The notes: generated by a model not told the origin, from the letters alone. A DNA stretch of 64,000 nt from Dendrosporobacter quercicolus (GCF_900104455.1 NZ_FNHB01000008.1:87331-151330), one strand, 5' to 3'. Positions 1-11,998 are shown, numbered from the stretch's first letter. Numbers and translations are program-made.

Positions 1-12
1 AGAGGTTCTAAC

Positions 13-474
13 ATGATCGTAGCATCAACCCGGCTGGGGCGGCAATGGGAAGTGGCTGAGACGGATATTATTCATTTCCCGCAAGGGTTGCCCGGTTTCG
101 CCGATGAAAAGAAATTTATCCTGCTGCCAGGGGAACCTGACAGCCCCTTTGTTTTTTTGCAGTCAGTCGCCGAGCCGGACCTGACGTTTATTGTGGTAGA
201 TCCCTTTGCTTTTTTTAAGGATTATGAGTTTTCCCTGGATGACCGGATTGTGGCCGAGCTGAAGCTTTCCGACAAGAACCTGCCGCAAATCTTTAATATT
301 GTTACAATTCCGGACAAGGCCGAACTGATGACGGCCAATCTTTTGGCTCCCGTTATTATCAATCCCGTTCAGCGGGTAGGACAGCAAATCGTTTTGGAAA
401 AGGTTGACTATACTACCCGGCACCGTCTGTTTCCCAACGGCTTTCCCCAGGCGGAAACCAAAGGAGGCAGATAA
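13..474 (+). CDS. fliW: Flagellar assembly factor FliW
   Basis: A 153-residue protein of the usual FliW length. The N-terminal part carries the family-typical IIHFPQGLPGF segment (about residues 20-30), which is the strongest recognition mark. FliW binds flagellin in the cytoplasm and, when flagellin has been exported, binds and inhibits CsrA, so it couples flagellin export to flagellin translation. The ATG at 13 follows an AGAGG at the window edge. Its stop codon directly abuts the csrA start, and the csrA ribosome binding site lies inside fliW, so the two are translationally linked. The promoter lies outside the window. Confidence 0.95.
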   Translation: MIVASTRLGRQWEVAETDIIHFPQGLPGFADEKKFILLPGEPDSPFVFLQSVAEPDLTFIVVDPFAFFKDYEFSLDDRIVAELKLSDKNLPQIFNIVTIPDKAELMTANLLAPVIINPVQRVGQQIVLEKVDYTTRHRLFPNGFPQAETKGGR

Positions 475-717
475 ATGCTGGCTCTAACGCGTAAAATTGG
501 CGAACGGATTGTAATGAACGACCATATTGTCGTTACTATTGTTGACATAAAAGGGGACAGTGTTCGGCTGGCGATTGAGGCGCCGCAGACGGTGAAGATT
601 TTCCGCGGCGAACTGTATGATTCCATTATTGCCGAAAATAAACAGGCTGCGGCCGGACCTCATTCCGGCAATCTCGATATTCTGAAAGGTTTGGGCTTGC
701 CAAAGCAGCGTGAGTAA
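475..717 (+). CDS. csrA: Carbon storage regulator CsrA (translational repressor)
   Basis: An 80-residue CsrA, with the conserved start MLALTRKIGERI and the GDSVRLAIEAP core that forms the RNA-binding beta-sheet dimer. CsrA represses translation of target mRNAs, above all flagellin in Gram-positive-type systems, by binding GGA motifs near the ribosome site. The ATG at 475 immediately follows the fliW stop; AAAGGAGG just upstream inside fliW is the ribosome binding site. An intrinsic terminator begins at the stop codon, so fliW-csrA ends here. The flagellin leader (about 2000-2041) contains GGA motifs and is the obvious target. Confidence 0.97.
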   Translation: MLALTRKIGERIVMNDHIVVTIVDIKGDSVRLAIEAPQTVKIFRGELYDSIIAENKQAAAGPHSGNLDILKGLGLPKQRE

Positions 718-762
718 ATAAAACTGCCTCCGTACGCATGGTGTACAGGGGCAGTTTTATTT
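717..762 (+). terminator. Intrinsic terminator of fliW-csrA
   Basis: A 12-bp stem pairs AATAAAACTGCC (717-728) with GGCAGTTTTATT (750-761). It starts on the last base of the csrA stop codon and its descending arm supplies the T run. Confidence 0.85.
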
Positions 763-866
763 GCCTATTGTTCTCTTTTTGAAGGCTGTACAGAAATATT
801 CGGCTTTCAGACTCATTGAAGCTTTCCTGTGTCATCAAGGAGAATTGAAAAAATTTGATTTTCCGC

Positions 867-894
867 TAAAGTTTCCGGCTGGTTATTACGATAA
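867..894 (+). promoter_or_regulatory. Sigma-28 (SigD/FliA) promoter of flaG
   Basis: TAAA at 867-870 followed after 16 bases by TACGATAA (887-894). The sigma-28 consensus in Bacillota is TAAA-N15-GCCGATAT, and the CGATA core is intact. The site lies about 35 bp before flaG, a late flagellar gene, which supports the call; the spacer is one base longer than optimal. Confidence 0.65.
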
Positions 895-926
895 ATTAAT
901 AAAGATTGTAACGAGAGGTGTATACC

Positions 927-1328
927 ATGTCAATTAGCGCTAGCGTTAACCTGATTTCCAACGGCATACAGCCAGCCGCCGCTGCCAATGCGCAGGTCGG
1001 CGGGAGCACCGGCAACGGCAACGTTCAGCCCGAAACCATACAGGCTGTGGCTGCGGAAAACCGGACCAACTATTCCCCGACTGACAAATCGCTGAAAAAA
1101 CTTACTGAGGAGGAAATGGATAGTCTGACCCAAAAAATGACCAAATTGATGGAACTGATCAACAGCGACATTCATTTCCAGCTGCACGAAGAGACCGACC
1201 GCATAATGGTCCAGGTGATTGACACCAGGGACGGCACAGTGCTCAAGGAATTTCCTCCTCATGAACTGTTGGACACTTTGGGGAAAATCAAGGAATATGT
1301 TGGCATTTTATTGGATAAAAAGGCTTAA
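927..1328 (+). CDS. flaG: FlaG family flagellar protein
   Basis: A 133-residue protein. The disordered, Ala/Asn/Thr-rich N-terminal half (about residues 1-50) is followed by a conserved C-terminal FlaG domain with a helix around LTQKMTKLMELIN and the strand pattern FQLHEETDRIMVQVID, then VLKEFPPHELLD. FlaG proteins influence filament length and are usually encoded beside flagellin and fliD. ATG 927 is preferred over an in-frame GTG at 918 because GAGAGG lies 8 bases before it. A sigma-28 promoter stands upstream. The start could be off by three codons. Confidence 0.9.
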   Translation: MSISASVNLISNGIQPAAAANAQVGGSTGNGNVQPETIQAVAAENRTNYSPTDKSLKKLTEEEMDSLTQKMTKLMELINSDIHFQLHEETDRIMVQVIDTRDGTVLKEFPPHELLDTLGKIKEYVGILLDKKA

Positions 1329-1384
1329 CCGGCGTAATTTAAAACATTATTTACAGATGCAGTATTTATCCTGCATACATAGTA

Positions 1385-1393
1385 TGTTAAAAT
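1385..1393 (+). promoter_or_regulatory. Possible extended -10 promoter of fliS
   Basis: TGTTAAAAT fits an extended -10 (TGn plus TAAAAT) with no good -35. A nearly identical string occurs before fliD at 27686-27694. The evidence is limited to this motif and its place 60 bp before fliS. Confidence 0.3.
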
Positions 1394-1455
1394 GAATTAT
1401 CCACTTAATACGACATTAAATGGCGATTCTGGTAAAACCCGGGAGGAATAAAGTG

Positions 1456-1848
1456 ATGAATGCCGCCAATACAGCGAATACCTATAAAACGCAGCAAATT
1501 ATGACCGCTTCGCCGGAGGAGCTTACCCTTATGCTCTATAACGGGGCGCTTAAATTTGTCGCGGAAAGCATGTTGGCCCTGGAACAGCAAGACTATGAAA
1601 AATCCCATAATGCCAACCTGCGGGCCCAGGCGATTGTCCGCGAATTTGCGGCGACTCTGGATATGAAGTTTGAACTGGCGTCAAACTGGCTGGATTTATA
1701 TGAATATATTGAGTACTGCCTCATTCAGGGCAATCTGAAAAAAGATCCGGCAAAACTGGCTGAGGCCAAGGAAATGCTGCAGGAATTCCGCGATACCTGG
1801 TATCAGGTCATCAAGCAGACCCGGCAGCAAAAGGCAGCTGCCAGATAA
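1456..1848 (+). CDS. fliS: Flagellar export chaperone FliS
   Basis: A 130-residue all-helical protein of normal FliS length. The signature near the N-terminus (YKTQQIMTASPEELTLMLY, about residues 10-28) is diagnostic, and the C-terminal LKEDP-like LKKDPAKLAEA and helical tail fit the flagellin-binding fold. FliS binds the C-terminal helices of flagellin, prevents premature polymerisation in the cytoplasm, and hands it to the export gate. ATG 1456 has GGGAGG 9 bases upstream; a longer reading from 1420 lacks such a site. It sits just before flagellin, its client. Confidence 0.95.
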   Translation: MNAANTANTYKTQQIMTASPEELTLMLYNGALKFVAESMLALEQQDYEKSHNANLRAQAIVREFAATLDMKFELASNWLDLYEYIEYCLIQGNLKKDPAKLAEAKEMLQEFRDTWYQVIKQTRQQKAAAR

Positions 1849-1902
1849 AATAGCTTAGGCACAAAACTTGTAAAAAAACCGAAAAATATGCAAAAAAATG
1901 CT

Positions 1903-1929
1903 TAAGCTTTTGCTGGAACCTAACGATAT
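1903..1929 (+). promoter_or_regulatory. Sigma-28 promoter of flagellin
   Basis: TAAG (1903-1906), a 15-base spacer and AACGATAT (1922-1929) match the sigma-28 consensus TAAA-N15-GCCGATAT with correct spacing. It lies about 110 bp before the flagellin ATG, leaving a leader long enough to hold CsrA sites (GGA motifs near 1978, 2003 and the ribosome site at 2028-2033). Confidence 0.8.
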
Positions 1930-2041
1930 TATAAATGAGTCAAAAACAGGGACAGCCTACTGAACCGGCCGGAAGTAAGCGTCCCTGGGCAAAATATCCG
2001 GGCATGGATGCCCGGACTTAACATCAAGGAGGAATAGAATC

Positions 2042-3277
2042 ATGATTATTAACCACAATATCACAGCGTTGAACACGTATCGCCAATTAACCACTAACAA
2101 CAACACCGCTTCCAAATCCCTGGAGAAATTATCCTCAGGTCTGCGCATCAACCGTGCTGGTGACGATGCCGCTGGCTTGGCCATCTCCGAAAAAATGCGC
2201 GGCCAGATCCGCGGCCTGGACAAAGCTACCACCAATGCCCAGGACAGCATTTCGCTGATCCAAACCGCTGAAGGTGCATTGAACGAAACCCACAGCATTC
2301 TGCAACGTATGCGTGAGCTTGCTGTTCAGTCTTCCAATGACACCAACACTGATTCAGACCGTAAAGCTCTGAATGACGAAGTAACCCAGCTGAAAAAAGA
2401 AATTGACCGTATTGCTAATACCACCGAGTTTAATACTAAAAAATTATTGGAAGGCTCAAATAGTGGTATCCAGGATGAAGTGAACGGTACTGTTCGCATT
2501 AATAATAACAGTTCGTATAATTTTGCAGCTGCAGATACTGATAAAATTTCGGCTTCTAGTACACTTTCCGGTGCTTACATCATTACTCGTACGACTAAAA
2601 CCGATTCTTCCGGTACTGAAGATGCGTTCAAAATTATTGGGCCGAATGGTTCCTCTACTACTGTTACTACAACTGCTGGAGCAGGAAGCGTGACTCTTAA
2701 CAATGGTGTAACAGTTGCTGTAAGTGCTGATAAGGTTACTTTTACCAATAATGGTCAAGATTTTGAATTTGACATTACTGATGCCAATGGTGATGCTGCT
2801 ACTGAAGGATTGAATGGTTTAGGTGTTGGCGATGGAGTTACTTTTGTATTTAGCGAGCACAAAGATGCCACTGCAGACTTGAATAGCTCTTTACTTACTC
2901 AAATTGGTGCCAATGCCGGACAAACTGCTTACATTTCAATTGCTGACATGCGTTCCTCGGCAATCGGTGTTGGCGATGTCAGCATTGAAACAAGTGAAAA
3001 AGCACAGGTTGCTGTTGAAACCATCAACAGTGCAATTGAAAAAGTATCTTCACAACGCAGTTCGCTTGGTGCTGTACAAAACCGTTTAGAACATACCATT
3101 AACAACCTGGGTACATCTTCTGAAAACCTGAGCGCCGCCGAATCCCGCATTCGCGATGTCGACATGGCCAAGGAAATGATGAACTTCACCAAGACCAGCA
3201 TTCTGCAACAGGCTGCTACCGCTATGCTGGCTCAGGCAAATCAACAACCTCAGGGCGTTCTGCAATTACTGCAATAA
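2042..3277 (+). CDS. hag: Flagellin, the filament subunit
   Basis: A 411-residue flagellin. The N-terminal D0/D1 region (residues 1 to about 140) begins [16 protein letters not shown] and contains [19 protein letters not shown]; the C-terminal D1/D0 region (about 310-411) contains [18 protein letters not shown] and ends in the hydrophobic QGVLQLLQ. The central part (about 145-300) is Ser/Thr/Asn-rich, with looser codon use, and is the surface domain where O-linked nonulosonate sugars would be placed. AAGGAGG before ATG 2042 is a strong ribosome site. The downstream glycosylation island almost certainly acts on this protein. Transcription is from a sigma-28 promoter and translation is probably CsrA-controlled. 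Confidence 0.97.
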   Translation: MIINHNITALNTYRQLTTNNNTASKSLEKLSSGLRINRAGDDAAGLAISEKMRGQIRGLDKATTNAQDSISLIQTAEGALNETHSILQRMRELAVQSSNDTNTDSDRKALNDEVTQLKKEIDRIANTTEFNTKKLLEGSNSGIQDEVNGTVRINNNSSYNFAAADTDKISASSTLSGAYIITRTTKTDSSGTEDAFKIIGPNGSSTTVTTTAGAGSVTLNNGVTVAVSADKVTFTNNGQDFEFDITDANGDAATEGLNGLGVGDGVTFVFSEHKDATADLNSSLLTQIGANAGQTAYISIADMRSSAIGVGDVSIETSEKAQVAVETINSAIEKVSSQRSSLGAVQNRLEHTINNLGTSSENLSAAESRIRDVDMAKEMMNFTKTSILQQAATAMLAQANQQPQGVLQLLQ

Positions 3278-3310
3278 TTGCCTTGAAGACAAATTTACTA
3301 TATGCTTTAC

Positions 3311-3344
3311 GGAAAGGATTGGATCCATGGATCCAATCCTTTCT
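3311..3344 (+). terminator. Long palindrome after flagellin, probable terminator and 3' stabiliser
   Basis: A perfect inverted repeat centred between 3327 and 3328 has 16-bp arms (3312-3327 and 3328-3343) plus a G-T pair outside. The tail is only moderately T-rich, so it may serve as much to protect the abundant flagellin mRNA as to end transcription. Confidence 0.65.
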
Positions 3345-3393
3345 AATATACTTTTAGGATGAAGCTGACTTGAATTTTATGGAGTGAGCAATT

Positions 3394-3642
3394 TTGGATA
3401 TTTTATTAACTAACATTGAAGAACTTCAAAACGCTATTTTTGCCTATGAGCAAGAACAGTTTACCAATCAATTTGTAAAACTGACTGATTTGTTGATTGC
3501 CGGGATGCAGGGGTTATCCATTCAGGATCAGGCGATATTGAATCCGGTACTAAATGCCGTTCTTACCAGCTATGAACAGAGAGATTACTTATTACTTGCC
3601 GATTTATTGGAATATGAATTGAAGCCGCTTTTGACGGTTTAA
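3394..3642 (+). CDS. Small acidic helical protein before the Maf transferase, function unknown
   Basis: An 82-residue acidic, mostly helical protein with no cysteines, transmembrane segment or signal peptide. I do not recognise the family. It starts with TTG at 3394 after GGAG (3381-3384) and ends 17 bp before the Maf gene, so the two are probably co-transcribed. Its size, helical character and place between flagellin and the flagellin glycosyltransferase would suit a small chaperone or adaptor, but that is inference from context only. Confidence 0.6.
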   Translation: MDILLTNIEELQNAIFAYEQEQFTNQFVKLTDLLIAGMQGLSIQDQAILNPVLNAVLTSYEQRDYLLLADLLEYELKPLLTV

Positions 3643-3659
3643 GACAGGAGCGTCAGTTG

Positions 3660-6547
<2,888 letters not shown>

Positions 6548-7711
6548 ATGGCTTTTATTCCTTATGCCAGGCAATGTGTGGATAAAGATGATATTCAGGC
6601 AGTGGTTGATATTTTACAGTCCGACTGGCTGACACAGGGACCGGCGGTTGAGCGGTTTGAGCAGGCGGTTGCCGAATATTGCGGTGTTGAGCATGCTGTG
6701 GCAGTGAATAGTGCTACTGCTGCTTTGCATATAGCTTGCTTGGCCGCTGGACTGGGAGACGGGGATAGTTTATGGACTTCGCCCAATACCTTTGTCGCTT
6801 CAGCCAACTGCGGACTATATTGTGGGTCTAAAGTGGATTTTGTTGATATTGACCCTTTAACTTATAATTTAAGTCCGAAAGAGTTGGAGCAGAAATTAAG
6901 TAATGGACAGGCCGCCAGGGATTTACCTAAGGTCGTTATCCCGGTCCATTTTGCCGGGGACTCCTGTGATATGGCGGCAATTCACAGTTTGGCGCGACAA
7001 TATCATTTTACCGTTATCGAAGATGCTTCCCATGCTATTGGCGGGAGGTATAAGGATAAAGCGATTGGCTGTTGCGCCTATTCGGATATGACTGTTTTTA
7101 GTTTCCACCCGGTCAAAATCGTAACTACAGGTGAAGGCGGAATGGTAGTTACAAACCGGCGGGATTTATACGAGAAACTCTTGCTGCTGCGCAGCCATGG
7201 CGTTACGCGGGATGAGTCGCAAATGACTATGTCCGGTCAGGGTCCGTGGTATTACGAGCAGATTGATTTAGGATTTAATTATCGTATCACCGATATCCAG
7301 GCCGCACTGGGCTGGAGCCAATTGAAAAAGATCGACGAGTTTGTTGCGCGGCGTCAGACAATTGCAGGGCACTATGACGAGGGATTGGCTGGGATGCCGC
7401 TAACCTTTCAACAGAGAAGGTCTGACATTTATTCTGCGTTTCACCTCTATGTTATTCGGCTGAAATCCGGTGAAATAAAAAAATCCCACCGGCAGGTATT
7501 TGAGGAATTACGGCAGGCCGGTATTGGCGTTAATCTCCATTATATCCCAGTCCATTTACAGCCCTACTATCAGCAAAGGGGGTTCTGCGCGGGAGATTTT
7601 CCGCAGGCTGAACAGTATTATCGTGAGGCGATCAGCCTGCCTATGTATTACTTATTAAGTGAAGAAGATCAAAAGTATGTAATTAACACAATAAGACAGG
7701 TGTTAGCATGA
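6548..7711 (+). CDS. pseC: UDP-4-amino-4,6-dideoxy-N-acetyl-beta-L-altrosamine transaminase PseC
   Basis: A 387-residue DegT/DnrJ/EryC1-type PLP aminotransferase, second enzyme of the pseudaminic acid pathway, adding the 4-amino group from glutamate. The family's NSATAALH cofactor-binding segment is at about 55-62, VIEDASHAIG at about 157-166, and the PLP lysine sits in FSFHPVKIVTTGEGG (about 183-197). ATG 6548 follows the pseB stop directly, and its 3' end overlaps the next start by ATGA, so pseB-pseC-pseF are tightly coupled. Confidence 0.95.
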   Translation: MAFIPYARQCVDKDDIQAVVDILQSDWLTQGPAVERFEQAVAEYCGVEHAVAVNSATAALHIACLAAGLGDGDSLWTSPNTFVASANCGLYCGSKVDFVDIDPLTYNLSPKELEQKLSNGQAARDLPKVVIPVHFAGDSCDMAAIHSLARQYHFTVIEDASHAIGGRYKDKAIGCCAYSDMTVFSFHPVKIVTTGEGGMVVTNRRDLYEKLLLLRSHGVTRDESQMTMSGQGPWYYEQIDLGFNYRITDIQAALGWSQLKKIDEFVARRQTIAGHYDEGLAGMPLTFQQRRSDIYSAFHLYVIRLKSGEIKKSHRQVFEELRQAGIGVNLHYIPVHLQPYYQQRGFCAGDFPQAEQYYREAISLPMYYLLSEEDQKYVINTIRQVLA

Positions 7712-8436
7712 ATATAGTGATCATTGTTCAGGCTAGAATGACCTCAACCCGATTACCCGGTAAAGTGCTGAAAAAAGTTTTGGGAAAACCGTTATTGGAG
7801 TATCAGCTAGAACGACTTAGTCGTGTTGAAAATGCAGACGGGATTGTAATTGCCACAACCACTAACCATACAGACGATCCGGTTGTGGAACTTTGCCAGA
7901 GATTACAAATCCCTTTTTGGCGGGGGGCGGAAGAAGATGTTCTTGCGCGGTATTATGAAGCGGCCAATTATTTCAGAGCGGATGTTGTTGTCCGGGTAAC
8001 GGCGGACTGTCCCGTGATTGATCCGGCGATAGTAAGAAAAGCGATCGCCTGCTATATGGAAAACAAACAGTGTTATGATTATGTCCGGCTGGAAAACTAT
8101 CCAAGGGGATTAGATACGGAAGTGTTCCCGGCATCTGTTTTGGCGGATTGTTATCATGAGGCAAGTGCACAGCCTGACAGGGAGCATGTAACGCCATTTA
8201 TTTACCGGCACCCAGAAAGGTATCGCGTAAAGAAACTTTATTGTAAACAAGACTATAGCCATCATCGCTGGACGGTCGACACGCCGGAGGATTTTGAGCT
8301 TATCCGCCGGATTATTGCTGAACTCTATTCGGTTAAGCCTGAGTTTGGCCTTGCTGATATGTTGGCAGTGATAGCGGAGCATCCTTATTGGTGCGAAATT
8401 AATAAAGCTGTTCAGCAGAAGACATATGGACAATAA
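7708..8436 (+). CDS. pseF: CMP-pseudaminic acid synthase, PseF/SpsF-type cytidylyltransferase
   Basis: A 242-residue nucleotidyltransferase beginning with a Rossmann-like strand and the nucleotide-binding signature QARMTSTRLPGKVLK (about 8-22), followed by VRVTADCPVID (about 94-104), both typical of the SpsF/PseF branch. It would activate the finished nonulosonate with CTP for use by the Maf transferase. It overlaps pseC by four bases. Because some homologues act in spore-coat sugar synthesis (spsF), the exact sugar is inferred from the pse context. A second cytidylyltransferase domain lies at 12786. Confidence 0.85.
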   Translation: MNIVIIVQARMTSTRLPGKVLKKVLGKPLLEYQLERLSRVENADGIVIATTTNHTDDPVVELCQRLQIPFWRGAEEDVLARYYEAANYFRADVVVRVTADCPVIDPAIVRKAIACYMENKQCYDYVRLENYPRGLDTEVFPASVLADCYHEASAQPDREHVTPFIYRHPERYRVKKLYCKQDYSHHRWTVDTPEDFELIRRIIAELYSVKPEFGLADMLAVIAEHPYWCEINKAVQQKTYGQ

Positions 8437-8491
8437 AGGCGAGGCTGAAAACCATAACAATGCTTGGTGTGGAAATCACAATAATTTAACT

Positions 8492-8518
8492 TAAGATTTT
8501 ATATAGTTATGTCGATAT
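8492..8518 (+). promoter_or_regulatory. Sigma-28 promoter of the unknown paralogue pair
   Basis: TAAG (8492-8495), exactly 15 bases, then GTCGATAT (8511-8518): seven of eight bases of the sigma-28 -10 consensus GCCGATAT with correct spacing. It lies 50 bp before the GTG at 8570 and marks the start of the AT-rich part of the island as a flagellar late-class unit. Confidence 0.75.
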
Positions 8519-8569
8519 ATATAATGTCTTAGTTTTCCTTTAAGAACTGAGTATAAAAGGAGATGCCCT

Positions 8570-10237
8570 GTGACTCAAGCCGTTCTTTTACATACAATAC
8601 AGGATGCGGAGCATTATCTAGAGAGTGGTTTGTTCGAAAATGCCCAGCTATTTTCCGCAAATATCCATGTGGTATTTTATTTAAAACATCAACATGGCCG
8701 CGAGTGCCATGATCTTTGTTCCTATATTACTCCTCAGGAAGTGGCGCAAGTTCAGGAAGTATCCATTCGGCGAAATGGTCGGTTGCTACAGGAATTGGAT
8801 CAGAGGTTAGCACCTGAGATTAACCGGCAGCTGAGGCTTTTTATTTGTTATTTTGAACCGTTGTACAGTTTTACCGGAGCTCGTCAACTGGTTCTTTATG
8901 TGTTGTTAGAATTGATGTTGCAGCGAATGATGCTATCGTGGAATTTGGATATGCTTGTAGCTTATGAAGGCCGGTTGGGATTTCTTCAGAGTTCTATCAG
9001 TGAATTTTTGCGGCAAGCATTTCCGGATCTCCATTTTATTATGTTGCGTTATGATTTTCCCAAGGGTGGGGAAAAAACCACTATTCATGGTGGATCGCTG
9101 GAGCAAATTTCTGATTTTTTAATGTCAGGCTATAATACTTTTAACGAATTCCAAATCCGTAGCATTAACCAAGAGGTACATTATGACCGAAATATTTTAG
9201 TATTTGGACCAATGAAACAAATGCACTGTATTGACCAATCAAATGAGAAGGCGATTGTTCATGTGTTTCAGCCGCAACCTAAAGAAGTAAAAACATTATT
9301 TGATTATCGGATTGCTCGGGAAAATTTACCTAAATATAGTGATTTAAGCACAGTGGGTAATGAAGATAAAGAGAATCAACAACGGCTTGCTTTCCTATAT
9401 GAAGTGATTAGCAGGCATTTTTGCCATCATTTTATTCAGGAATTGCAGGTTTTTTCACTTTATCGAAAATTACACGAAGATAATATGCCGTTCTCTCAGG
9501 TCTTATGGGAAAATCCTCCATATACAGGCGCGGGAGCCTTGTTAGTTGAATATTTTCTAAAAGCAACTTCCGCAGAGGTGTGCGGCATTCAATCCAATGT
9601 CACTGCTTTATTAGGGAAAATACCGGCGCCTTACGCACCTGTCAGTATTTATAATCGCTGTAATCGCTTTATTACTAACGACAGAACACTTGAAGGCACT
9701 GTTAAACTGCAAAAGGCAAAGATAAGTCACTGCAAGTTGCCGCAAATAACAGTTATGGATAAATTAAGAACGAAGAACAAGTTCTTAAAAAAAAGAACAG
9801 TGGTAGATATTGCGTTATATTTAACGCCGACAATAAATTTTTTGAAGACAGGCAGAATATCGTTTGAGGTACGTTGCCAGGTAGAGTTGTTACACCTTTT
9901 AGAGTCTCTGACCGATAAAAGTATCCATGTGATTACTCATACGAATGCTACCCAAGAAATTTGTGCTGTAGTATCTTTGCTGAAGAATGTGCAAAACATT
10001 GTATGGATAAAAGCATGTTCCTTAAAAGACTATTTAACCAAGTATGAACCGCAAGTCATTTTATCGGGTGCGTTATGTCCGGAATTTGAATTGGAAGAAT
10101 GGATCGATGACAATTGCCAAGTGATTGTTATGGGAGACAGAGACAGCATTCCAATCTATAGAGAAGAAGTGCAGTGGCAGAGTATGGTGATTTATGCCAA
10201 TACTGTTGACGAGGTCAAGACATTGTCCGGCATATGA
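8570..10237 (+). CDS. Unknown protein, first of a tandem paralogue pair under flagellar control
   Basis: A 555-residue soluble-looking protein with no signal peptide or clear membrane segment; I do not recognise the family. It is clearly homologous over most of its length to the next gene: both begin with VLLHTI/VILHTI, share LFSANxHVVxYL, a DLCSYI/M segment, the motif YSFTGxRQL (about residues 95-105), LVYEG/VAYEG (about 128), GxGALLxE (about 325) and NRC near 363. The alternating strand/helix pattern and island location would suit a glycosyltransferase-like or sugar-binding enzyme, but no catalytic signature is evident. GTG 8570 has AAAGGAG 7 bases upstream. Confidence 0.8.
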   Translation: MTQAVLLHTIQDAEHYLESGLFENAQLFSANIHVVFYLKHQHGRECHDLCSYITPQEVAQVQEVSIRRNGRLLQELDQRLAPEINRQLRLFICYFEPLYSFTGARQLVLYVLLELMLQRMMLSWNLDMLVAYEGRLGFLQSSISEFLRQAFPDLHFIMLRYDFPKGGEKTTIHGGSLEQISDFLMSGYNTFNEFQIRSINQEVHYDRNILVFGPMKQMHCIDQSNEKAIVHVFQPQPKEVKTLFDYRIARENLPKYSDLSTVGNEDKENQQRLAFLYEVISRHFCHHFIQELQVFSLYRKLHEDNMPFSQVLWENPPYTGAGALLVEYFLKATSAEVCGIQSNVTALLGKIPAPYAPVSIYNRCNRFITNDRTLEGTVKLQKAKISHCKLPQITVMDKLRTKNKFLKKRTVVDIALYLTPTINFLKTGRISFEVRCQVELLHLLESLTDKSIHVITHTNATQEICAVVSLLKNVQNIVWIKACSLKDYLTKYEPQVILSGALCPEFELEEWIDDNCQVIVMGDRDSIPIYREEVQWQSMVIYANTVDEVKTLSGI

Positions 10238-10276
10238 AGTAATAAGAGAGTGTTTGCGGTAGAAAGGAAGAACATT

Positions 10277-11998
10277 ATGGCGAAAGCGGTCATTTTACAT
10301 ACCATTGATGATGTGAAGCATTGCGTGAGACATCAATTGCATAAGGATGCAAAGCTATTTTCGGCCAATGTGCATGTGGTTTATTATTTACGATATCATT
10401 TCGAAGTGAAGTGTGAAGATTTATGTTCTTATATGGATACTCAAGATTATCTGGGAATAGAAATGGCCGCATTTAAAGCAAGCGGTTTATTGTTAGATAA
10501 ATTAGATCAAAAAATAACTCCGATATTGAATGAACATTTGGATCTTGCTGTGAGGTATTTTAACCCCCTCTATTCTTTCACGGGCGGTCGGCAATTATCC
10601 CTTTATATGATACTAAAACACTGTTTAAGCCTTATGTTGGAGCAAAATTGCTTTGAAACAATTTTAGTGTATGAAGGGGCTTTAGGGCCGCTAAAGGCTG
10701 ACTTGAAAGCGTTTCTAATTAGAATATTTCCTGATAATAAGTTTTACATAATTAATTATAAAAAATCTAGTGAAATGCCGACTGGAGTTGTGATTAGCAA
10801 TAATGACATACGTGCTTTAGGCAGACAATTGCAGAAAAATGCCGACAATGTACTCAATAATCCAACCTTAATTCAACGAGGAACGACAACTAAGAATGTA
10901 TTGGTGTTTGAACCGGCGGACAAGTTAATAAAATTTCTAAAAGATAAAAATGTCTATTATCTCGAGTTGAATAAGACTAAGGATGCTTTATGTGAGTATT
11001 GGATTAATCAAGATATATTCTCAATCGACGATAATTGGCCAAATGCAACTTTTTTTCAGCAAGACCAAGGTGATTTGTTGCTTTTTTTGTATGAGACACT
11101 TAGGATTGATTTTAGCAAAAATATTGCACAATACTTACCGCTATTATATCAGTGTAAAAACTTCCATATCCAAAATTTTATAAATAATGTTTACTGGTCA
11201 ACTCCTTTTGTCAATGGTGTTGGCGCTTTGCTGTTTGAGTTTTTTATAACTAACGGATTTACTCGAGTTATTGGTGTGCAAGCTCAAAGTACATTTTTTG
11301 CTGGACAGTTGTTAGGTGCTTATTTTGCAGTGACAGTGTTTAATCGCTGCCATTGCTATGTCACGCAGGGAGCCACCCAAGCAGATATGAAGATTCTGGG
11401 GCTGGATGAAGTGGGAAATAACACTGTCGTTTCTCCTAATGTTGAAGTAACAAAGCAATTCGAATCAATGTCTCTTTATGATAATAGAGTGGTAGTAGAT
11501 ATAGCTCTTTTTTTAAGAACAACAAAATCGTTTCTGCAAGTAGGTTATATATCTGCCTGCGTTAAAGTACAGGAAAGACTATTAGAATATTTAAAAGACA
11601 AAATGGATATACAAATCCATATTGTTACAGATGAACAGCCGAGTTTTGAAAACTTCGCCATGCTAACAATGTTAAAAAAACAAAAAAATATTACCTTAAT
11701 CAAGGAAGGAGGAGTAAACAATTATCTAAAGAAATACGCTCCTAAACTGTTTTTTATGGATTCGCATTTGGCGCTTACTAATGATATGCTATGGAAAGAT
11801 ACAGTACTGATTTTATTAAAAGATCCTTTAAATGTATTTTACGGAAGAGCACTTGAAGCACTGCACAAAAGCATTTATTTTGCTGGAAATTATCATGAAT
11901 TAGAATGCTTGCTGCAGCTTTATTTTGAGGGTAAGTTAGATAAAAAACAAGATTCAACCTACTTACTTCAGTTTGCCAAGCACCAAAATGTAGAATAG
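10277..11998 (+). CDS. Unknown protein, second of the tandem paralogue pair
   Basis: A 573-residue paralogue of the preceding gene, 39 bp downstream in the same unit. Shared blocks include VILHTIDD at the start, LFSANVHVVYYL, YSFTGGRQLSLY, ILVYEGALGPL, GVGALLFEFF and the FNRCHCY segment that parallels YNRCNRF in the first copy. The two have drifted far in the middle and at the C-terminus (this one has about 20 extra C-terminal residues), so the duplication is old. Codon use is more AT-rich than in the pse genes. ATG 10277 with AAAGGAAG upstream is preferred to the GTG at 10250. Function unknown. Confidence 0.8.
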   Translation: MAKAVILHTIDDVKHCVRHQLHKDAKLFSANVHVVYYLRYHFEVKCEDLCSYMDTQDYLGIEMAAFKASGLLLDKLDQKITPILNEHLDLAVRYFNPLYSFTGGRQLSLYMILKHCLSLMLEQNCFETILVYEGALGPLKADLKAFLIRIFPDNKFYIINYKKSSEMPTGVVISNNDIRALGRQLQKNADNVLNNPTLIQRGTTTKNVLVFEPADKLIKFLKDKNVYYLELNKTKDALCEYWINQDIFSIDDNWPNATFFQQDQGDLLLFLYETLRIDFSKNIAQYLPLLYQCKNFHIQNFINNVYWSTPFVNGVGALLFEFFITNGFTRVIGVQAQSTFFAGQLLGAYFAVTVFNRCHCYVTQGATQADMKILGLDEVGNNTVVSPNVEVTKQFESMSLYDNRVVVDIALFLRTTKSFLQVGYISACVKVQERLLEYLKDKMDIQIHIVTDEQPSFENFAMLTMLKKQKNITLIKEGGVNNYLKKYAPKLFFMDSHLALTNDMLWKDTVLILLKDPLNVFYGRALEALHKSIYFAGNYHELECLLQLYFEGKLDKKQDSTYLLQFAKHQNVE

